From NCBI GenBank assembly GCA_016218215.1, contig JACREM010000057.1:1-42492 (forward strand): 42,492 nucleotides of DNA, read 5' to 3'. This DNA comes from Candidatus Gottesmanbacteria bacterium (GTDB taxonomy: Bacteria > Patescibacteriota > Microgenomatia > UBA10105 > UBA927). The notes beneath the pieces are model-generated. The model searched no databases, had not been told where the DNA came from, and saw only the letters and a list, made by a program, of their open reading frames with translations. The translations under genes and the position numbers were made by a program. Positions 23,026-31,721 of this stretch are shown in pieces (position 1 is the first letter of the stretch; the number at the start of each line of letters is the position of its first letter).

Positions 23026-24015
23026 ATGGATAAAAAAAAACTTCTCGTCGTCTGTGGTCCGACAGCGACTGGAAAAACAAGTCTTGCAGTATCGCTTGCA
23101 AAAAAATTTGATGCAGAACTCGTGTCTTGCGATTCCCGTCAGGTGTATACGGGCATGGATATAGTGACCGGAAAAGAGCTCGATTCTCGAGAAACGATAG
23201 AGAAGCTTCGATTATCCGCTACGCATAACGGTTCTGATTATTTACTCGTTCCATATTTGTTTCAAGGAGTGCCTCTTTGGATGTATGATGTTGTTTTGCC
23301 GAGTCAGGAATTTTCTGTTTCACAGTACGAATATCTTGCCGGTATGGTGATTTCGAATATACAAAAAAATCATAAACTTCCCATTGTCGTCGGCGGGACA
23401 GGTCTTTATGTTCGCTCTCTATTAAGACCTATGGATACTATCTCAATTGCACCCGATTCTGCGCTTCGCAAAGAATTGTCATTCTTATCGCGTTTTGAAT
23501 TACAGGAGAAGTTGAAACAATTAGACTTAAATACATGGGAGAAGTTAAACGATTCAGATAGAAACAATCCCAGACGATTAGTTCGTAAAATAGAAATTAA
23601 TCTCTCGCAAAAAAAATTGCTGAAAAATAATTCGAAGATTGATTCTAATGTGCTTTTGATTGGACTGACTGCACCATTGAAAAAAATATATGAACGCATA
23701 GATATAAGAGTGGACGAACGCATGAAATCAGGTGCACTTGACGAAGTGGAAAAGATGCAATCCTTATATGGATTTGATATTCCATCTATGACAGGACTTG
23801 GATATAGGGAGTGGAGAGAGTATTTTAAACAAGAGAAAGATTCAGGCTTTCAGAATGCAATCATTCAGCAGTGGAAATTTGATGAACACGCGTATGCAAA
23901 AAGGCAGATGACCTGGTTTAGGAAAGAAAAAAATATCCATTGGTTTGATATCCAAGATACGAATGCGTTTCTCAAAATAGAGAGTCTTGTGAGGGGATGG
24001 TATACTAAGGAGTAG
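23026..24015 (+). CDS. miaA: tRNA dimethylallyltransferase MiaA
   Basis: The 329-residue enzyme has the P-loop GPTATGKTSLAVSLAK, the tRNA/DMAPP-contact motif DSRQVYTGMDIVTGK, and VVGGTGLYVRSLL, all diagnostic for MiaA, which adds a dimethylallyl group to A37 of tRNAs reading UNN codons. The C-terminal zinc-finger-like swinging domain of eukaryotic homologues is absent, as in bacteria. ATG 23026 is chosen, one base after the miaB stop; an in-frame ATG at 23008 lies inside miaB. An 11-bp hairpin follows the stop. Confidence 0.95.
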   Translation: MDKKKLLVVCGPTATGKTSLAVSLAKKFDAELVSCDSRQVYTGMDIVTGKELDSRETIEKLRLSATHNGSDYLLVPYLFQGVPLWMYDVVLPSQEFSVSQYEYLAGMVISNIQKNHKLPIVVGGTGLYVRSLLRPMDTISIAPDSALRKELSFLSRFELQEKLKQLDLNTWEKLNDSDRNNPRRLVRKIEINLSQKKLLKNNSKIDSNVLLIGLTAPLKKIYERIDIRVDERMKSGALDEVEKMQSLYGFDIPSMTGLGYREWREYFKQEKDSGFQNAIIQQWKFDEHAYAKRQMTWFRKEKNIHWFDIQDTNAFLKIESLVRGWYTKE

Positions 24016-24016
24016 T

Positions 24017-24042
24017 TTCCAAATCTGTAATCAGATTTGGAA
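24017..24042. terminator. hairpin after miaA
   Basis: TTCCAAATCTG (24017-24027) and CAGATTTGGAA (24032-24042) form an 11-bp perfect stem with a TAAT loop, beginning two bases after the miaA stop. No U-run follows, so it may be a weak terminator or a 3' stabilising hairpin. Confidence 0.55.
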
Positions 24043-24083
24043 TTACTAATCCTAGTGCCGATTCAGCGGCATAAGGAGTCAGT

Positions 24084-25055
24084 ATGCAAACACGGATTGA
24101 AATTACGTTTAAAACAATTCTTCAAACACTCGGACTGCTTGTTGGCTTATGGCTCGTGATTCAGATACAGGACATTCTCTTTCTGCTTTTTATTTCTTTT
24201 ATCCTCATGTGCGCACTTGGTCCTATTGTTGATGTTATGGGGCGGGTTAAATTTCCGAGGGTTGTGAGTATTATACTTATCTACGTAATAATATTTGGAC
24301 TTTTCGGAGTTTCATTTGCAGGAGCTCTGCCATCTTTGGTCTCTCAATCGGTACGATTTATTCAGGACCTTCCGATGTTTGTCTCACGAGTATTGCCGAA
24401 TCTGAATATCGATGCAAATGCGATCAGTCAACAGATTGCGCCCGTCGGGGAAAACATAGTACGGGTTACGGTAGGGTTGTTTTCAAACGTTATTACGACT
24501 CTTACGGTACTTGTATTTACATTTTATTTCCTTCTTTCCCGTCACAAACTTCAATCTGTGCTAGATACGCTTGTCGGTGAATCTTTGTCTTCCCGCATCA
24601 CGATAATCATATCTCATATCGAGAAGCGTCTTGGCGCATGGGTGTTGGGAGAATTTTTTCTCATGCTGTGTATCGGGGTATTTGTGTATATCGGGCTATT
24701 TTTTCTGCATGTAGATTTTGCACTTCCGCTTGCCATTATCGCAGGATTACTCGAGATTGTCCCGATTATAGGTCCGATTCTCTCTGCCATCCCTGCGGTT
24801 CTCGTTGCATTTTCCGTGTCGCCATTTTTAGCTTTCCTTGTTGTGGTTCTTTTTATCGTAGTTCAACAACTCGAAAATAATTTAATCGTTCCGTTTGTTA
24901 TGAAGAAAAGCGTGGGACTTGCCCCTCTTGTTACCATGCTTGCCCTCATGGTCGGCGCGCGGTTTGCGGGTGTCATCGGAGCGATGCTTTCGGTTCCCAT
25001 ACTGCTTGTCGTTCAGGCAGTTGTCTCAGACTTTTTAAAACCGAAAGCTAAATAA
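24084..25055 (+). CDS. AI-2E family (PerM/YdiK-type) membrane protein
   Basis: The 323-residue protein has about eight membrane segments, including a pair at the N terminus (LGLLVGLWLVIQI and LFLLFISFILMCALGP), and the conserved C-terminal half: GLLEIVPIIGPILSAIPAVLVA, QQLENNLIVPFVMKKSVGL and GARFAGVIGAMLSVP. Members export small molecules or act as ion antiporters; the old autoinducer-2 function is not general. A Shine-Dalgarno (AAGGAG) precedes ATG 24084. The gene is convergent with rnpB, whose 3' end lies just after its stop. Confidence 0.9.
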   Translation: MQTRIEITFKTILQTLGLLVGLWLVIQIQDILFLLFISFILMCALGPIVDVMGRVKFPRVVSIILIYVIIFGLFGVSFAGALPSLVSQSVRFIQDLPMFVSRVLPNLNIDANAISQQIAPVGENIVRVTVGLFSNVITTLTVLVFTFYFLLSRHKLQSVLDTLVGESLSSRITIIISHIEKRLGAWVLGEFFLMLCIGVFVYIGLFFLHVDFALPLAIIAGLLEIVPIIGPILSAIPAVLVAFSVSPFLAFLVVVLFIVVQQLENNLIVPFVMKKSVGLAPLVTMLALMVGARFAGVIGAMLSVPILLVVQAVVSDFLKPKAK

Positions 25056-25056
25056 T

Positions 25057-25444
25057 TCTACAGATGCCCTCGTAAGCCAGATTCTGTTTTTTTCTCATCG
25101 CCAAGATAGCGATTCGAAATAGACTCTCATTTCTCTAGTGCCCGCAGTCTTCGTGACGTAGATCCGGAATGCTACGTTGTGACGTCACAGTCGTCGGTTG
25201 CAGCGGGTGGGATTACCTCGTTTCACATCCTTTGCATATCGTAAGTTTCCCTAGGATGAAGCAAAAGACTCGTCTCTGTGGTTCTCTCATCCTGTCGATT
25301 CAGGAATCGTTTCTTTGGGTTTTCACCCTTAGAACACCAGTCTCGCCATACGGCGGATCACCGTTTACGCGGAGTCCCCTCGCATTCTGCTGTCTGGACT
25401 TTCCTCCCCGATTGAATCGGGGCGAGAATCCGGGGTTCTGCAGA
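25057..25444 (-). ncRNA. rnpB: RNase P RNA, bacterial class A
   Basis: The 474-bp gap between the AI-2E and comM genes holds rnpB on the minus strand. The 5' universal element GAGGAAAGTCC (25406-25396) and the 3' element ACAGAATCTGGCTTACG (25087-25071) pair to form P4. TCTGCAG (25444-25438) can pair with CTGTAGA (25063-25057) as P1 with one G-U. The length of about 388 nt and internal helices fit class A. RNase P makes tRNA 5' ends. A perfect TATAAT -10 (25455-25450) places the start near 25443, agreeing with P1. Exact ends are estimated from P1. Confidence 0.92.
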
Positions 25445-25449
25445 CCTCT

Positions 25450-25455
25450 ATTATA
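25450..25455 (-). promoter_or_regulatory. -10 box of rnpB
   Basis: TATAAT on the minus strand, 6-7 bp upstream of the inferred rnpB 5' end. No good -35 is visible at 17 bp; TTGATA is present but only 14 bp away. Confidence 0.6.
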
Positions 25456-25493
25456 CTCTATATTGGCAGTATCAAGTGATTTTTTGTCATTTC

Positions 25494-25522
25494 TTGCAAT
25501 GTTATTGAGTATTTTGTACTGT
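25494..25522 (+). promoter_or_regulatory. promoter before comM/yifB
   Basis: TTGCAA (25494-25499), 17 bp and TACTGT (25517-25522) end 7 nt before ATG 25530. This is divergent from the rnpB promoter, with about 40 bp between the two -10 boxes. Confidence 0.55.
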
Positions 25523-25529
25523 AGGATTA

Positions 25530-27056
25530 ATGCTTGCCAAAGTATTATCTGGTGCGGTGGTTGGACTTGAAGCCGTTCCCGTTACGGTTGAGGTGGATAT
25601 TGCCTCTCAAGGTCTCCCTTCATTTACCATTGTGGGTCTTCCGGATAAAGCAGTAGAGGAAAGCCGTGAGCGGGTGAGAAGTGCGATAAAAAATTCAGGA
25701 GCAGAGTTTCCGGCAAAACGTATCACTGTCAATCTTGCTCCTGCAGATCTTCCAAAGGTCGGCCCATCGTATGATCTGCCGATTGCTGTTGGCATTCTTA
25801 TCGCATCCGGTCAACTTCCGCTTGTTTCTGAAAAAGAATTATATATTGGAGAGCTTTCTCTCGATGGAACACTCCGGCATACGAATGGGATATTATCGTA
25901 CTCATTGCTTGCTCAGGCTCTCCGCTGTCCGCGAGTTTTTTTCCCATCGATCGATTCCCGCGAGGCGGCTATAGTGTCGGGTATTGAGATTATTCCAGTC
26001 GTCTCACTCCTCACATTATTTCAGCATTTACACGCTCTGACACGTATTGAGCCTACGAAGCACGAATCATTTGAAGATGCTCTGTCGGAGCAGGTTTTTG
26101 ACTTTGATATGGCAGATATCATGGGGCAGGAACAGGCGAAGCGTGCTTTAGAAATTGCAGCAGCAGGAGGACACAACGTATACCTCCATGGCCCTCCAGG
26201 ATCAGGCAAGACGCTCCTTGCCCGTACATTGCCGTCCATTCTTCCTGCTTTGACTGAAGAAGAGTGTCTTGAGGTCACAAAAATCTATTCTGTGACCGGC
26301 AATCTTCCGGCAGGTCAATCTCTTATATTTTTTCGGCCTTTTCGTGCACCTCATCATACGACGTCGCGGATTGGGCTTATAGGAGGGAGTGCTCACCCGA
26401 TGCCGGGAGAAATTTCTTTAGCTCATAGGGGAGTACTTTTTGCAGATGAGTTTCCGGAATTTCCCCGTCACGTCCTAGAAGCACTTCGTCAACCGCTGGA
26501 AGACGGCGAGGTTCACATCTCCCGTGCCTCAGGGTCTGTCACCTATCCGTCAAAGTTTTTACTGGTTGCCGCAAGCAATCCCTGTCCATGTGGCAATTTC
26601 GGTTCTGAATTAAAACGGTGTACCTGCCTACCCGGCCAGGTGCGGAGGTATCAGCTTCGGGTTTCCGGACCGATTTTTGACCGGATTGACCTCCATGTAT
26701 CGGTACCTGCGGTGTCGATAGAAAAACTTACCCGTTCGTACTCATCTGAATCGTCCAAAGACATAAAAGCGCGCGTGCAGAGTGCACGGAAAATATCTCT
26801 CAAAAGACTTTCTGGGACGCCGTTTCTTTCAAACGGGGAGATGTCATCCAAAGCGTTGAAAACGCTTTGTCCATTGTCTCCTTCCGTTCTTTCATTTTTG
26901 GAACACGCGTCTCACAGGTTTGGGTTTTCCGCCCGCGGGTTTACAAAAATTATTAAAGTCGGACGAACCATCGCAGATCTCGCGCACGAGTCTGAGATTA
27001 GTGTCGCTCACATCGCCGAGGCACTCCAATACAGGGGACATGAGGGTGTAGCCTAG
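25530..27056 (+). CDS. comM: YifB/ComM-type Mg-chelatase-like AAA+ ATPase
   Basis: The 508-residue protein has an N-terminal Lon-protease-like (ChlI) domain (VEVDIASQGLPSFTIVGLPD, APADLPKVGPSYDLPIAVG), the AAA+ core with Walker A GPPGSGKTLLART and Walker B GVLFADEFPEF, the sequence NPCPCGNFGS with a Cys-rich insert (CTC), and a C-terminal domain. ComM is a hexameric helicase that drives branch migration of incoming DNA during natural transformation, so this gene hints at DNA uptake capacity. A good -35/-10 ends 7 nt before ATG 25530. Confidence 0.93.
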   Translation: MLAKVLSGAVVGLEAVPVTVEVDIASQGLPSFTIVGLPDKAVEESRERVRSAIKNSGAEFPAKRITVNLAPADLPKVGPSYDLPIAVGILIASGQLPLVSEKELYIGELSLDGTLRHTNGILSYSLLAQALRCPRVFFPSIDSREAAIVSGIEIIPVVSLLTLFQHLHALTRIEPTKHESFEDALSEQVFDFDMADIMGQEQAKRALEIAAAGGHNVYLHGPPGSGKTLLARTLPSILPALTEEECLEVTKIYSVTGNLPAGQSLIFFRPFRAPHHTTSRIGLIGGSAHPMPGEISLAHRGVLFADEFPEFPRHVLEALRQPLEDGEVHISRASGSVTYPSKFLLVAASNPCPCGNFGSELKRCTCLPGQVRRYQLRVSGPIFDRIDLHVSVPAVSIEKLTRSYSSESSKDIKARVQSARKISLKRLSGTPFLSNGEMSSKALKTLCPLSPSVLSFLEHASHRFGFSARGFTKIIKVGRTIADLAHESEISVAHIAEALQYRGHEGVA

Positions 27057-27110
27057 TATATTTTCAGATGACATTGCATGTCATCGAGAGACTACAGTGC
27101 AGAAATCCAG

Positions 27111-27194
27111 TCGTCTTAAAGGCCAGGCCTTAAAACGGCCTGAACCCGCAGGTTGAGTGAAGCGAAATCCCTTAGGGAGAAGGCCTGGCCTTAT
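27111..27194. repeat. dispersed palindromic repeat, long copy
   Basis: AAGGCCAGGCCTT (27119-27131) and AAGGCCTGGCCTT (27180-27192) are perfect 13-bp inverted arms around 48 nt that contain a smaller AACC/GGTT hairpin. The ends and the middle match the 53-nt copy at 6371-6423. It lies in the 195-bp gap between comM and the methyltransferase gene. No ORF is inside. It behaves like a small non-autonomous repeat (MITE- or REP-like). Confidence 0.75.
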
Positions 27195-27251
27195 AAAAGC
27201 ATATTGAGTTTTTTGTATACGTATTAGATCATTTATTGTTACTATTACTAT

Positions 27252-27947
27252 ATGGAAGACAATGTAGAACAGGATCTATCGGTTATAAGTCGTGCAGAAA
27301 CAATTTTGTCGAATCTTGGATTAACATGGGATGATTTAAAAAATAAGAACGTGTTGGATATGGCTTCTGGATCATCTACTCTTGCCCATGCAGCATCAAT
27401 GCTCGGAATGGATACAAAAATCTTCTCTGTTGATATAGATCGTCAAAAGGAATGGGTTGGTTTGCCGAAAGATGTTAAAAGCAAGATTGTTCAAGGAGAT
27501 GCAGAAAAGTTGCCATTTGCCGATGAATCGTTTGATATTGTATTAGACCATGGAGGAATGGGAATATTGGGATTTAATGAAGCCGCCAGAACATTGCGTT
27601 TAGGAGGTCAGTTTCGGATGTTCCCGATTGGTGGTCAGATACTCGAATATTGGAATATTTCATTCTTTCTAACTGAAATTGAGGGGAAAGAATCAGCAGT
27701 CGTTCAACAATTAATTCAGAAGTTCGATCAGCAAATATCTGATGCAAATGGTTGGATACCAAGCGAATATATTACATTGCGGGAAAAAGCATTGACTGCA
27801 TTATCATCAGATCAAAAAATTGAAGTCATAGAAATGTTGATTGACCGTTATGCTCAAATGACAGAGATGCCTCTATTTTTGTATGAGTTAAAAGATCCGA
27901 TGGCTCGAGAACCTAATGGTGTGATGATATATAAAAAAAGTTATTAA
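27252..27947 (+). CDS. class I SAM-dependent methyltransferase
   Basis: The 231-residue protein has the Rossmann motifs of class I methyltransferases: motif I VLDMASGSSTLAHAASMLG, the acidic end of strand 2 FSVDID, motif II GDAEKLPFADESFDIVLDH and motif III region RTLRLGGQFRMFP. The substrate is unknown; the extra C-terminal helical part (about 150-231) has no family I recognise. A TACTAT box (27240-27245) ends exactly 6 nt before ATG 27252, predicting a leaderless mRNA. No partner gene is evident. Confidence 0.85.
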   Translation: MEDNVEQDLSVISRAETILSNLGLTWDDLKNKNVLDMASGSSTLAHAASMLGMDTKIFSVDIDRQKEWVGLPKDVKSKIVQGDAEKLPFADESFDIVLDHGGMGILGFNEAARTLRLGGQFRMFPIGGQILEYWNISFFLTEIEGKESAVVQQLIQKFDQQISDANGWIPSEYITLREKALTALSSDQKIEVIEMLIDRYAQMTEMPLFLYELKDPMAREPNGVMIYKKSY

Positions 27948-28136
27948 GTAACAGATATTAACAGACTCATTTTTACTTTAAAGAGGATGTGTGTATACTA
28001 AAAAAAGGCAAATCCAATAGCATAATTGTATAAATTTATTTGTATATAATATAGTTGCATTCACGCTTCAGTGGTTTTTGTGAATATTATAATTTTGAAA
28101 GTAAAATAGATTCACACGTGAAGTCACAAGGTTTCA

Positions 28137-28165
28137 TTGCAGGTTTATTGAAAAAGAATTAAACT
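28137..28165 (+). promoter_or_regulatory. promoter before small membrane protein
   Basis: TTGCAG (28137-28142), 17 bp and TAAACT (28160-28165) end 7 nt before ATG 28173. The rest of the gap 27948-28136 is AT-rich and shows no gene. Confidence 0.55.
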
Positions 28166-28172
28166 CATAAAT

Positions 28173-28514
28173 ATGCAGCAAGATATTTCTGCTTCAAGAA
28201 ATGCCTCAGCAACTCCTCAGGGAACTGATAATAAGACAAAATCAATAATTACAATTATATTTTTGTTTATTGCATTCCCAATTGGTTTTATTCTCATGTG
28301 GTTTTGGACACGGTGGTCAATATGGATAAAGGTGTTTGTGACAATCATTACGATTATTCCTTTATTAAGCGCACTGGCAATTGGATTGTTAGTTACTATT
28401 AATCCAAGGGAACAAATGTATAAGGGAAAGTGTAAAAGTCAATGTAAGGAAAATGTACAGTTTCAGACTTGCTTTGATTCATGTATGAACCAAAATTCGA
28501 GGAATCCTCAATAG
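28173..28514 (+). CDS. small two-helix membrane protein of unknown function
   Basis: The 113-residue protein has a polar N terminus, two membrane segments (about 25-45, TIIFLFIAFPIGFILMWFW, and about 50-75, VFVTIITIIPLLSALAIGLL) and a C-terminal tail with four Cys (CKSQCKENVQFQTCFDSC), in a C-x3-C-x8-C-x3-C spacing that could form disulfides or bind metal. No family is recognised. Its start fits the leaderless promoter at 28137-28165. Confidence 0.7.
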   Translation: MQQDISASRNASATPQGTDNKTKSIITIIFLFIAFPIGFILMWFWTRWSIWIKVFVTIITIIPLLSALAIGLLVTINPREQMYKGKCKSQCKENVQFQTCFDSCMNQNSRNPQ

Positions 28515-28678
28515 CAGTGTTTATTAACACCCTCGGAGCGCAAGTGAATTTTATGGTTTGAATGTTCCCCCTTTGATTTTTGAGGTAAGAATTGTGAGGT
28601 AGTAGTTGAATAATTGTACATCGGCGAAAGAATCAATAGGTTAAATAGCCTGAGTATATTTTCGGGAAATATTTACAT

Positions 28679-29260
28679 TCATTTATTTTTTCGACCACTG
28701 AATGTTGTGATGATAAAAGAAATAAATAATGAACTGATGATAAGCACACAAATATATAAAAATATACCGTTGTACCCGATTTCTCCAGGATTTAAAAATC
28801 CATATGGATACCAGGAAGTTATATGTCCGAGAATTAGAGTATATGCTAAATAAATAAAGAGAAATAAAATCCAGGTAAGTGCTTTTTTGAAAGGTATTTT
28901 TTCCGAAGGAGTAAAAAACCAATCCAATGTCATGGCGAGCGGAGAAATGTAATGCAAGGTAATATTTACCCAACTTAGGAATTCAGTATTTTTTCCTCCG
29001 AGGAGTATGGTAAATCCCAATCCGGTAATAAGTATGTACAAAGTAGCAGCACCTCTGATGGTATTCATTGTTTTGATTTGAGGAATATCAAGAGATTGAA
29101 CGATCAAAACAAATGAAACTAAAAAATTACTTAGGACGGTGAAGTAACTCAGGAAATTCGAAGGAGTTTGTCTGAAAGTGAGGAGCTGCGTTGTGATTGC
29201 AATCAGTATAATTACTCCAATAATTAATCGGTATATTTTTAAGTAGAAATTATTATTCAT
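28679..29260 (-). CDS. Pr6Pr-like multi-pass membrane protein
   Basis: The 193-residue protein has about six membrane helices, with SNFLSYFTVLSNFLVSFVLIV, a loop with the ITLHYISPLAMTLDWFF segment (conserved His and Asp), and HITSWYPYGFLNP before the last helix. This pattern matches Pr6Pr-family membrane proteins, whose function is unknown. A TATAAT box (minus strand, 29271-29266) ends 5 nt before ATG 29260, again predicting a leaderless mRNA. The 164-bp gap on its 3' side (28515-28678) holds nothing recognisable. Confidence 0.72.
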   Translation of the reverse strand: MNNNFYLKIYRLIIGVIILIAITTQLLTFRQTPSNFLSYFTVLSNFLVSFVLIVQSLDIPQIKTMNTIRGAATLYILITGLGFTILLGGKNTEFLSWVNITLHYISPLAMTLDWFFTPSEKIPFKKALTWILFLFIYLAYTLILGHITSWYPYGFLNPGEIGYNGIFLYICVLIISSLFISFIITTFSGRKNK

Positions 29261-29335
29261 AATTAATTATATCAATTATGATATTTACGTGTTTTAGCTT
29301 CAGAGTAGGACGTTACTTTATTCTTACACTAAAAC

Positions 29336-29369
29336 AAAGAAACCCCGCCGAGAACGACGGAGTTTCTTT
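29336..29369 (-). terminator. hairpin terminator after the DUF5679 gene
   Basis: AAAGAAACCCCGCCG (29336-29350) and CGACGGAGTTTCTTT (29355-29369) form a 15-bp stem with two C-A mismatches and a 4-nt loop. On the minus strand it follows the stop of the DUF5679 gene by 17 nt and is followed by GTTTTAG. The U-rich arms on both sides would let it work in both directions. Confidence 0.65.
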
Positions 29370-29386
29370 AAATATCTTCATTTATA

Positions 29387-29530
29387 TTACGTAGCTCCGA
29401 TTTTGTACATACCGGTTCCGCAGGTAGGACACTTTCCTTTCATTGCCGGTTTCCCATTTTTCATGGTGACTTTTACTGCAGCCGGGTCTTCCCTCTTTGC
29501 TCTGCATTTTACACAATACATAGATGCCAT
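29387..29530 (-). CDS. DUF5679 small zinc-ribbon protein
   Basis: The 47-residue protein MASMYCVKCRAKREDP continues to KCPTCGTGMYKIGAT. Two CxxC knuckles (YCVKC and KCPTC) would bind one Zn ion. The KNGKPAMKGKCPTCGT pattern is that of DUF5679, a short protein common in CPR genomes and often near nucleoid or envelope genes. A strong Shine-Dalgarno (AGGAGGT, minus strand 29547-29541) lies 10 nt before ATG 29530. It follows the next gene upstream by 26 nt and probably shares its transcript. Confidence 0.88.
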   Translation of the reverse strand: MASMYCVKCRAKREDPAAVKVTMKNGKPAMKGKCPTCGTGMYKIGAT

Positions 29531-29556
29531 ATAAAACTTCACCTCCTCTCAAAAAA

Positions 29557-29877
29557 CTATTTTTGATACAGTCTCACGTATAGTAAAAATTCAGTCATAA
29601 ATGCGAGGACAGCAAGAACCACGGTTTTAAGAAGATCTAGTTTTATCGCCTGAAATTCTTTTGGATCTATCATGGTCGTAATCTGTGCAGATTGTGTTAC
29701 CTTCACTGTCTGACTTGTATCTATATGAGGCATATGCTGTTTGAGTGAATACTGGGGAAGAGAAGATGGTTTGACTGTTTCAACCGGCGAGGTTGCTTCA
29801 TGTACAGGTGAGCCGGAAGAAAAATGATGTCGTCTTTGGTCTGACTTAATTTTTTCCTGTCTGGTTTTTTTTGGCAT
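29557..29877 (-). CDS. small tail-anchored membrane protein
   Basis: The 106-residue protein has a basic, Ser/Pro/Gln-rich, probably disordered N-terminal 70 residues (MPKKTRQEKIKSDQRRHH) and a single C-terminal membrane helix (about 84-103, LLKTVVLAVLAFMTEFLLYV). It resembles the short tail-anchored proteins found near DUF5679 genes in CPR genomes, but I do not know a function. It is divergent from the DUF4446 gene. Confidence 0.68.
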   Translation of the reverse strand: MPKKTRQEKIKSDQRRHHFSSGSPVHEATSPVETVKPSSLPQYSLKQHMPHIDTSQTVKVTQSAQITTMIDPKEFQAIKLDLLKTVVLAVLAFMTEFLLYVRLYQK

Positions 29878-29972
29878 AGGGTCCGTTTATCAAAAGAAAT
29901 GCCTTGTGCCGATGAGCGTAGCATAGCTTCATTTCGCTTGTCAACTTTCTCCAAAAAAAATATTCTTGTTGA

Positions 29973-30002
29973 TTGACAAACTATTTAGACGAATCGTAAG
30001 AT
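29973..30002 (+). promoter_or_regulatory. promoter before DUF4446-DUF3048
   Basis: TTGACA (29973-29978) and TAAGAT (29997-30002) are 18 bp apart. The -10 ends 11 nt before ATG 30014, so the leader would be only about 4-5 nt. Confidence 0.6.
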
Positions 30003-30013
30003 TATGAATACTG

Positions 30014-30475
30014 ATGGTGTTCAATTCTGTTTTTATTTTTTATAGTATTATTATAGTGTGGTTAGTCGTCCTGACCATTTTTTTTGTTCAGATGCGGGCT
30101 CATTACAACAAGCTAACTGTGAATTCAAAGGGTGATGGACTTTTGGACATATTAAATGGTATATTGAAAAATCAGGAAGAAACGAAGACGCACATCTTGG
30201 GACTTGAAAAGGGACTTGCTACAGTATATAGGGATGGAAAATTTCATCTTCAGCATATTGGGCTTGTACGGTTTAATCCCTTCTCGGATACTGGGGGATC
30301 GCAGAGTTTTACCTTGGCTCTTCTGGATGGGCATCAAAGCGGACTCGTCATGACATCACTCTATGCCAGATCCGGGCATAGGTGGTATATAAAGCAAATC
30401 GAAAAAGGAAAAGGGAAAGACATTCAGCTATCAAAGGAGGAGCAAGAAGCTATCGCTCATGCACACACGATATGA
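30014..30475 (+). CDS. DUF4446 membrane protein
   Basis: The 153-residue protein has an N-terminal membrane helix (about 5-27), a coiled-coil stretch, and the DUF4446 core: LQHIGLVRFNPFSDTGGSQSF, ALLDGHQSGLVMTSLYARSGHRWY and a final LSKEEQEAIAHA. Its function is unknown; in many Gram-positive and CPR genomes it lies near chromosome-partition or envelope genes. The stop overlaps the start of the DUF3048 gene (ATGA), so the two are coupled. Confidence 0.88.
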   Translation: MVFNSVFIFYSIIIVWLVVLTIFFVQMRAHYNKLTVNSKGDGLLDILNGILKNQEETKTHILGLEKGLATVYRDGKFHLQHIGLVRFNPFSDTGGSQSFTLALLDGHQSGLVMTSLYARSGHRWYIKQIEKGKGKDIQLSKEEQEAIAHAHTI

Positions 30476-31662
30476 AAAAACTTACACAACCACTTGTTAT
30501 CCTTATAGGAATTGGATTATTTTTATTATCAACAGGAGTATCGTTTGCTGCATTTAGTTTTTTTCAAAAAGGTAGCACAAATAGTACATCAATTCCTTCT
30601 TTGGGCGGTACGAGTGAGAAAAAGCCAACGAAGAAGTTTTCTATAGATCCATCTATCCCACGCACTGCACTTTGTCCTTTGAACGGAGACAAATATACCG
30701 AGCAGGAAAAAGTCATCTGGGAAAAAAGACGCCCCTTGGCAGTCATGATAGAAAATCACGAGGAGGCGAGGCCCCAATCGGGTTTGTCGTATGCAGACAT
30801 AATCTATGAGTCTGTGGTAGAAGGAGGAACGACGCGATTTATGGGTATTTTTTACTGTGGATCAGCGGCTTTTAATATTGGTCTTGCTCCGGTTCGAAGT
30901 GCGCGCACATACTTTCTCCCATGGGTGCTTGAATATGACGCGTTTTATAATCATGTCGGCGGCGCCGGAAACTGTAATGATCCGACGGTTGACGAAAGAG
31001 CCAAGGCGCTTTGTCAGATAGACCAGTACCGCATAAAAGATATGGATCAATTCGGTATTTCATTCCCCACCTGCTATAGAAATTACGACAGGCTCGACCA
31101 TGAGGTGGCGACGGAGCACACCATGGTGTGTTTTACCGATAAACTTCATGTACTCGGAGAAAAACGAGGATGGACAGCTATTGATGATAACGAAGTGAGA
31201 TGGGATAAGAATTTTGTGCCATGGAAGTTTAAAGAAGATGCAAAAGAATCTGACCGTGGTGCATCATTTTCAGCAAGTTTTTCAGGATGGAAAAGTATGG
31301 AAAAAGGGTATGGTGTAAAGTGGGTCTACGATAAGCCTACAAACGTATATAAGCGCTTTAACGGGGGAGTTGCCCATTTTGATTTTGAGTCTAAAGAACA
31401 GCTTACAGCAAAGGTCGTGATCATTCTTTTTGCAAAAGAAACCGGTCCGGTAGATGAACATGGTCATTTACTCTATGCAAATATTGGCTCTGGTGATGGG
31501 TTTGTCTATCAGGATGGAAAAGCAATAAAGATGACATGGAAAAAACCGCTTCGTACTTCGCGAACCCAGTTTTTTGATAAAAACGGAGAAGAGATATTGC
31601 TTAATCCGGGAAAAATTTGGATACATATGCTTCCAACCGGAACGCCGATTACGGTTGAGTAA
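30472..31662 (+). CDS. DUF3048 (YerB-like) exported protein
   Basis: I place the start at ATG 30472 (MKKLTQPLVILIG), overlapping the DUF4446 stop; a frame opening at 30382 lies inside that gene. The 396-residue protein has a signal peptide or anchor (about 5-28), a low-complexity linker, and the DUF3048 domain: RRPLAVMIENHEEARPQSGL, ADIIYESVVEGGTTRFMGIF, PVRSARTYFLPWVLEYDAF. B. subtilis YerB is a lipoprotein, but this one has no lipobox Cys. It acts outside the membrane; the enzyme role is unknown. Confidence 0.9.
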   Translation: MKKLTQPLVILIGIGLFLLSTGVSFAAFSFFQKGSTNSTSIPSLGGTSEKKPTKKFSIDPSIPRTALCPLNGDKYTEQEKVIWEKRRPLAVMIENHEEARPQSGLSYADIIYESVVEGGTTRFMGIFYCGSAAFNIGLAPVRSARTYFLPWVLEYDAFYNHVGGAGNCNDPTVDERAKALCQIDQYRIKDMDQFGISFPTCYRNYDRLDHEVATEHTMVCFTDKLHVLGEKRGWTAIDDNEVRWDKNFVPWKFKEDAKESDRGASFSASFSGWKSMEKGYGVKWVYDKPTNVYKRFNGGVAHFDFESKEQLTAKVVIILFAKETGPVDEHGHLLYANIGSGDGFVYQDGKAIKMTWKKPLRTSRTQFFDKNGEEILLNPGKIWIHMLPTGTPITVE

Positions 31663-31681
31663 AAATATTATTGAAGACATG

Positions 31682-31711
31682 TTGTCGAAGACCATAGCAC
31701 CTGCCTAGAAA
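31682..31711 (+). promoter_or_regulatory. possible promoter before wHTH-nucleotidyltransferase gene
   Basis: TTGTCG (31682-31687), 18 bp and TAGAAA (31706-31711), 10 nt before ATG 31722. Both boxes are imperfect. Confidence 0.45.
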
Positions 31712-31721
31712 TGGACATTCT

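Noticed and set aside
25169-25570. 133-residue plus-strand reading frame over rnpB
   Set aside because: It is antisense to the RNase P RNA, whose universal P4 sequences are clearly present, and the translation resembles no protein.
30382-30471. Longer start for the DUF3048 gene at 30382
   Set aside because: It lies wholly inside the DUF4446 gene, and the ATGA overlap at 30472 with the signal-like MKKLTQPLVILIG is the normal start.
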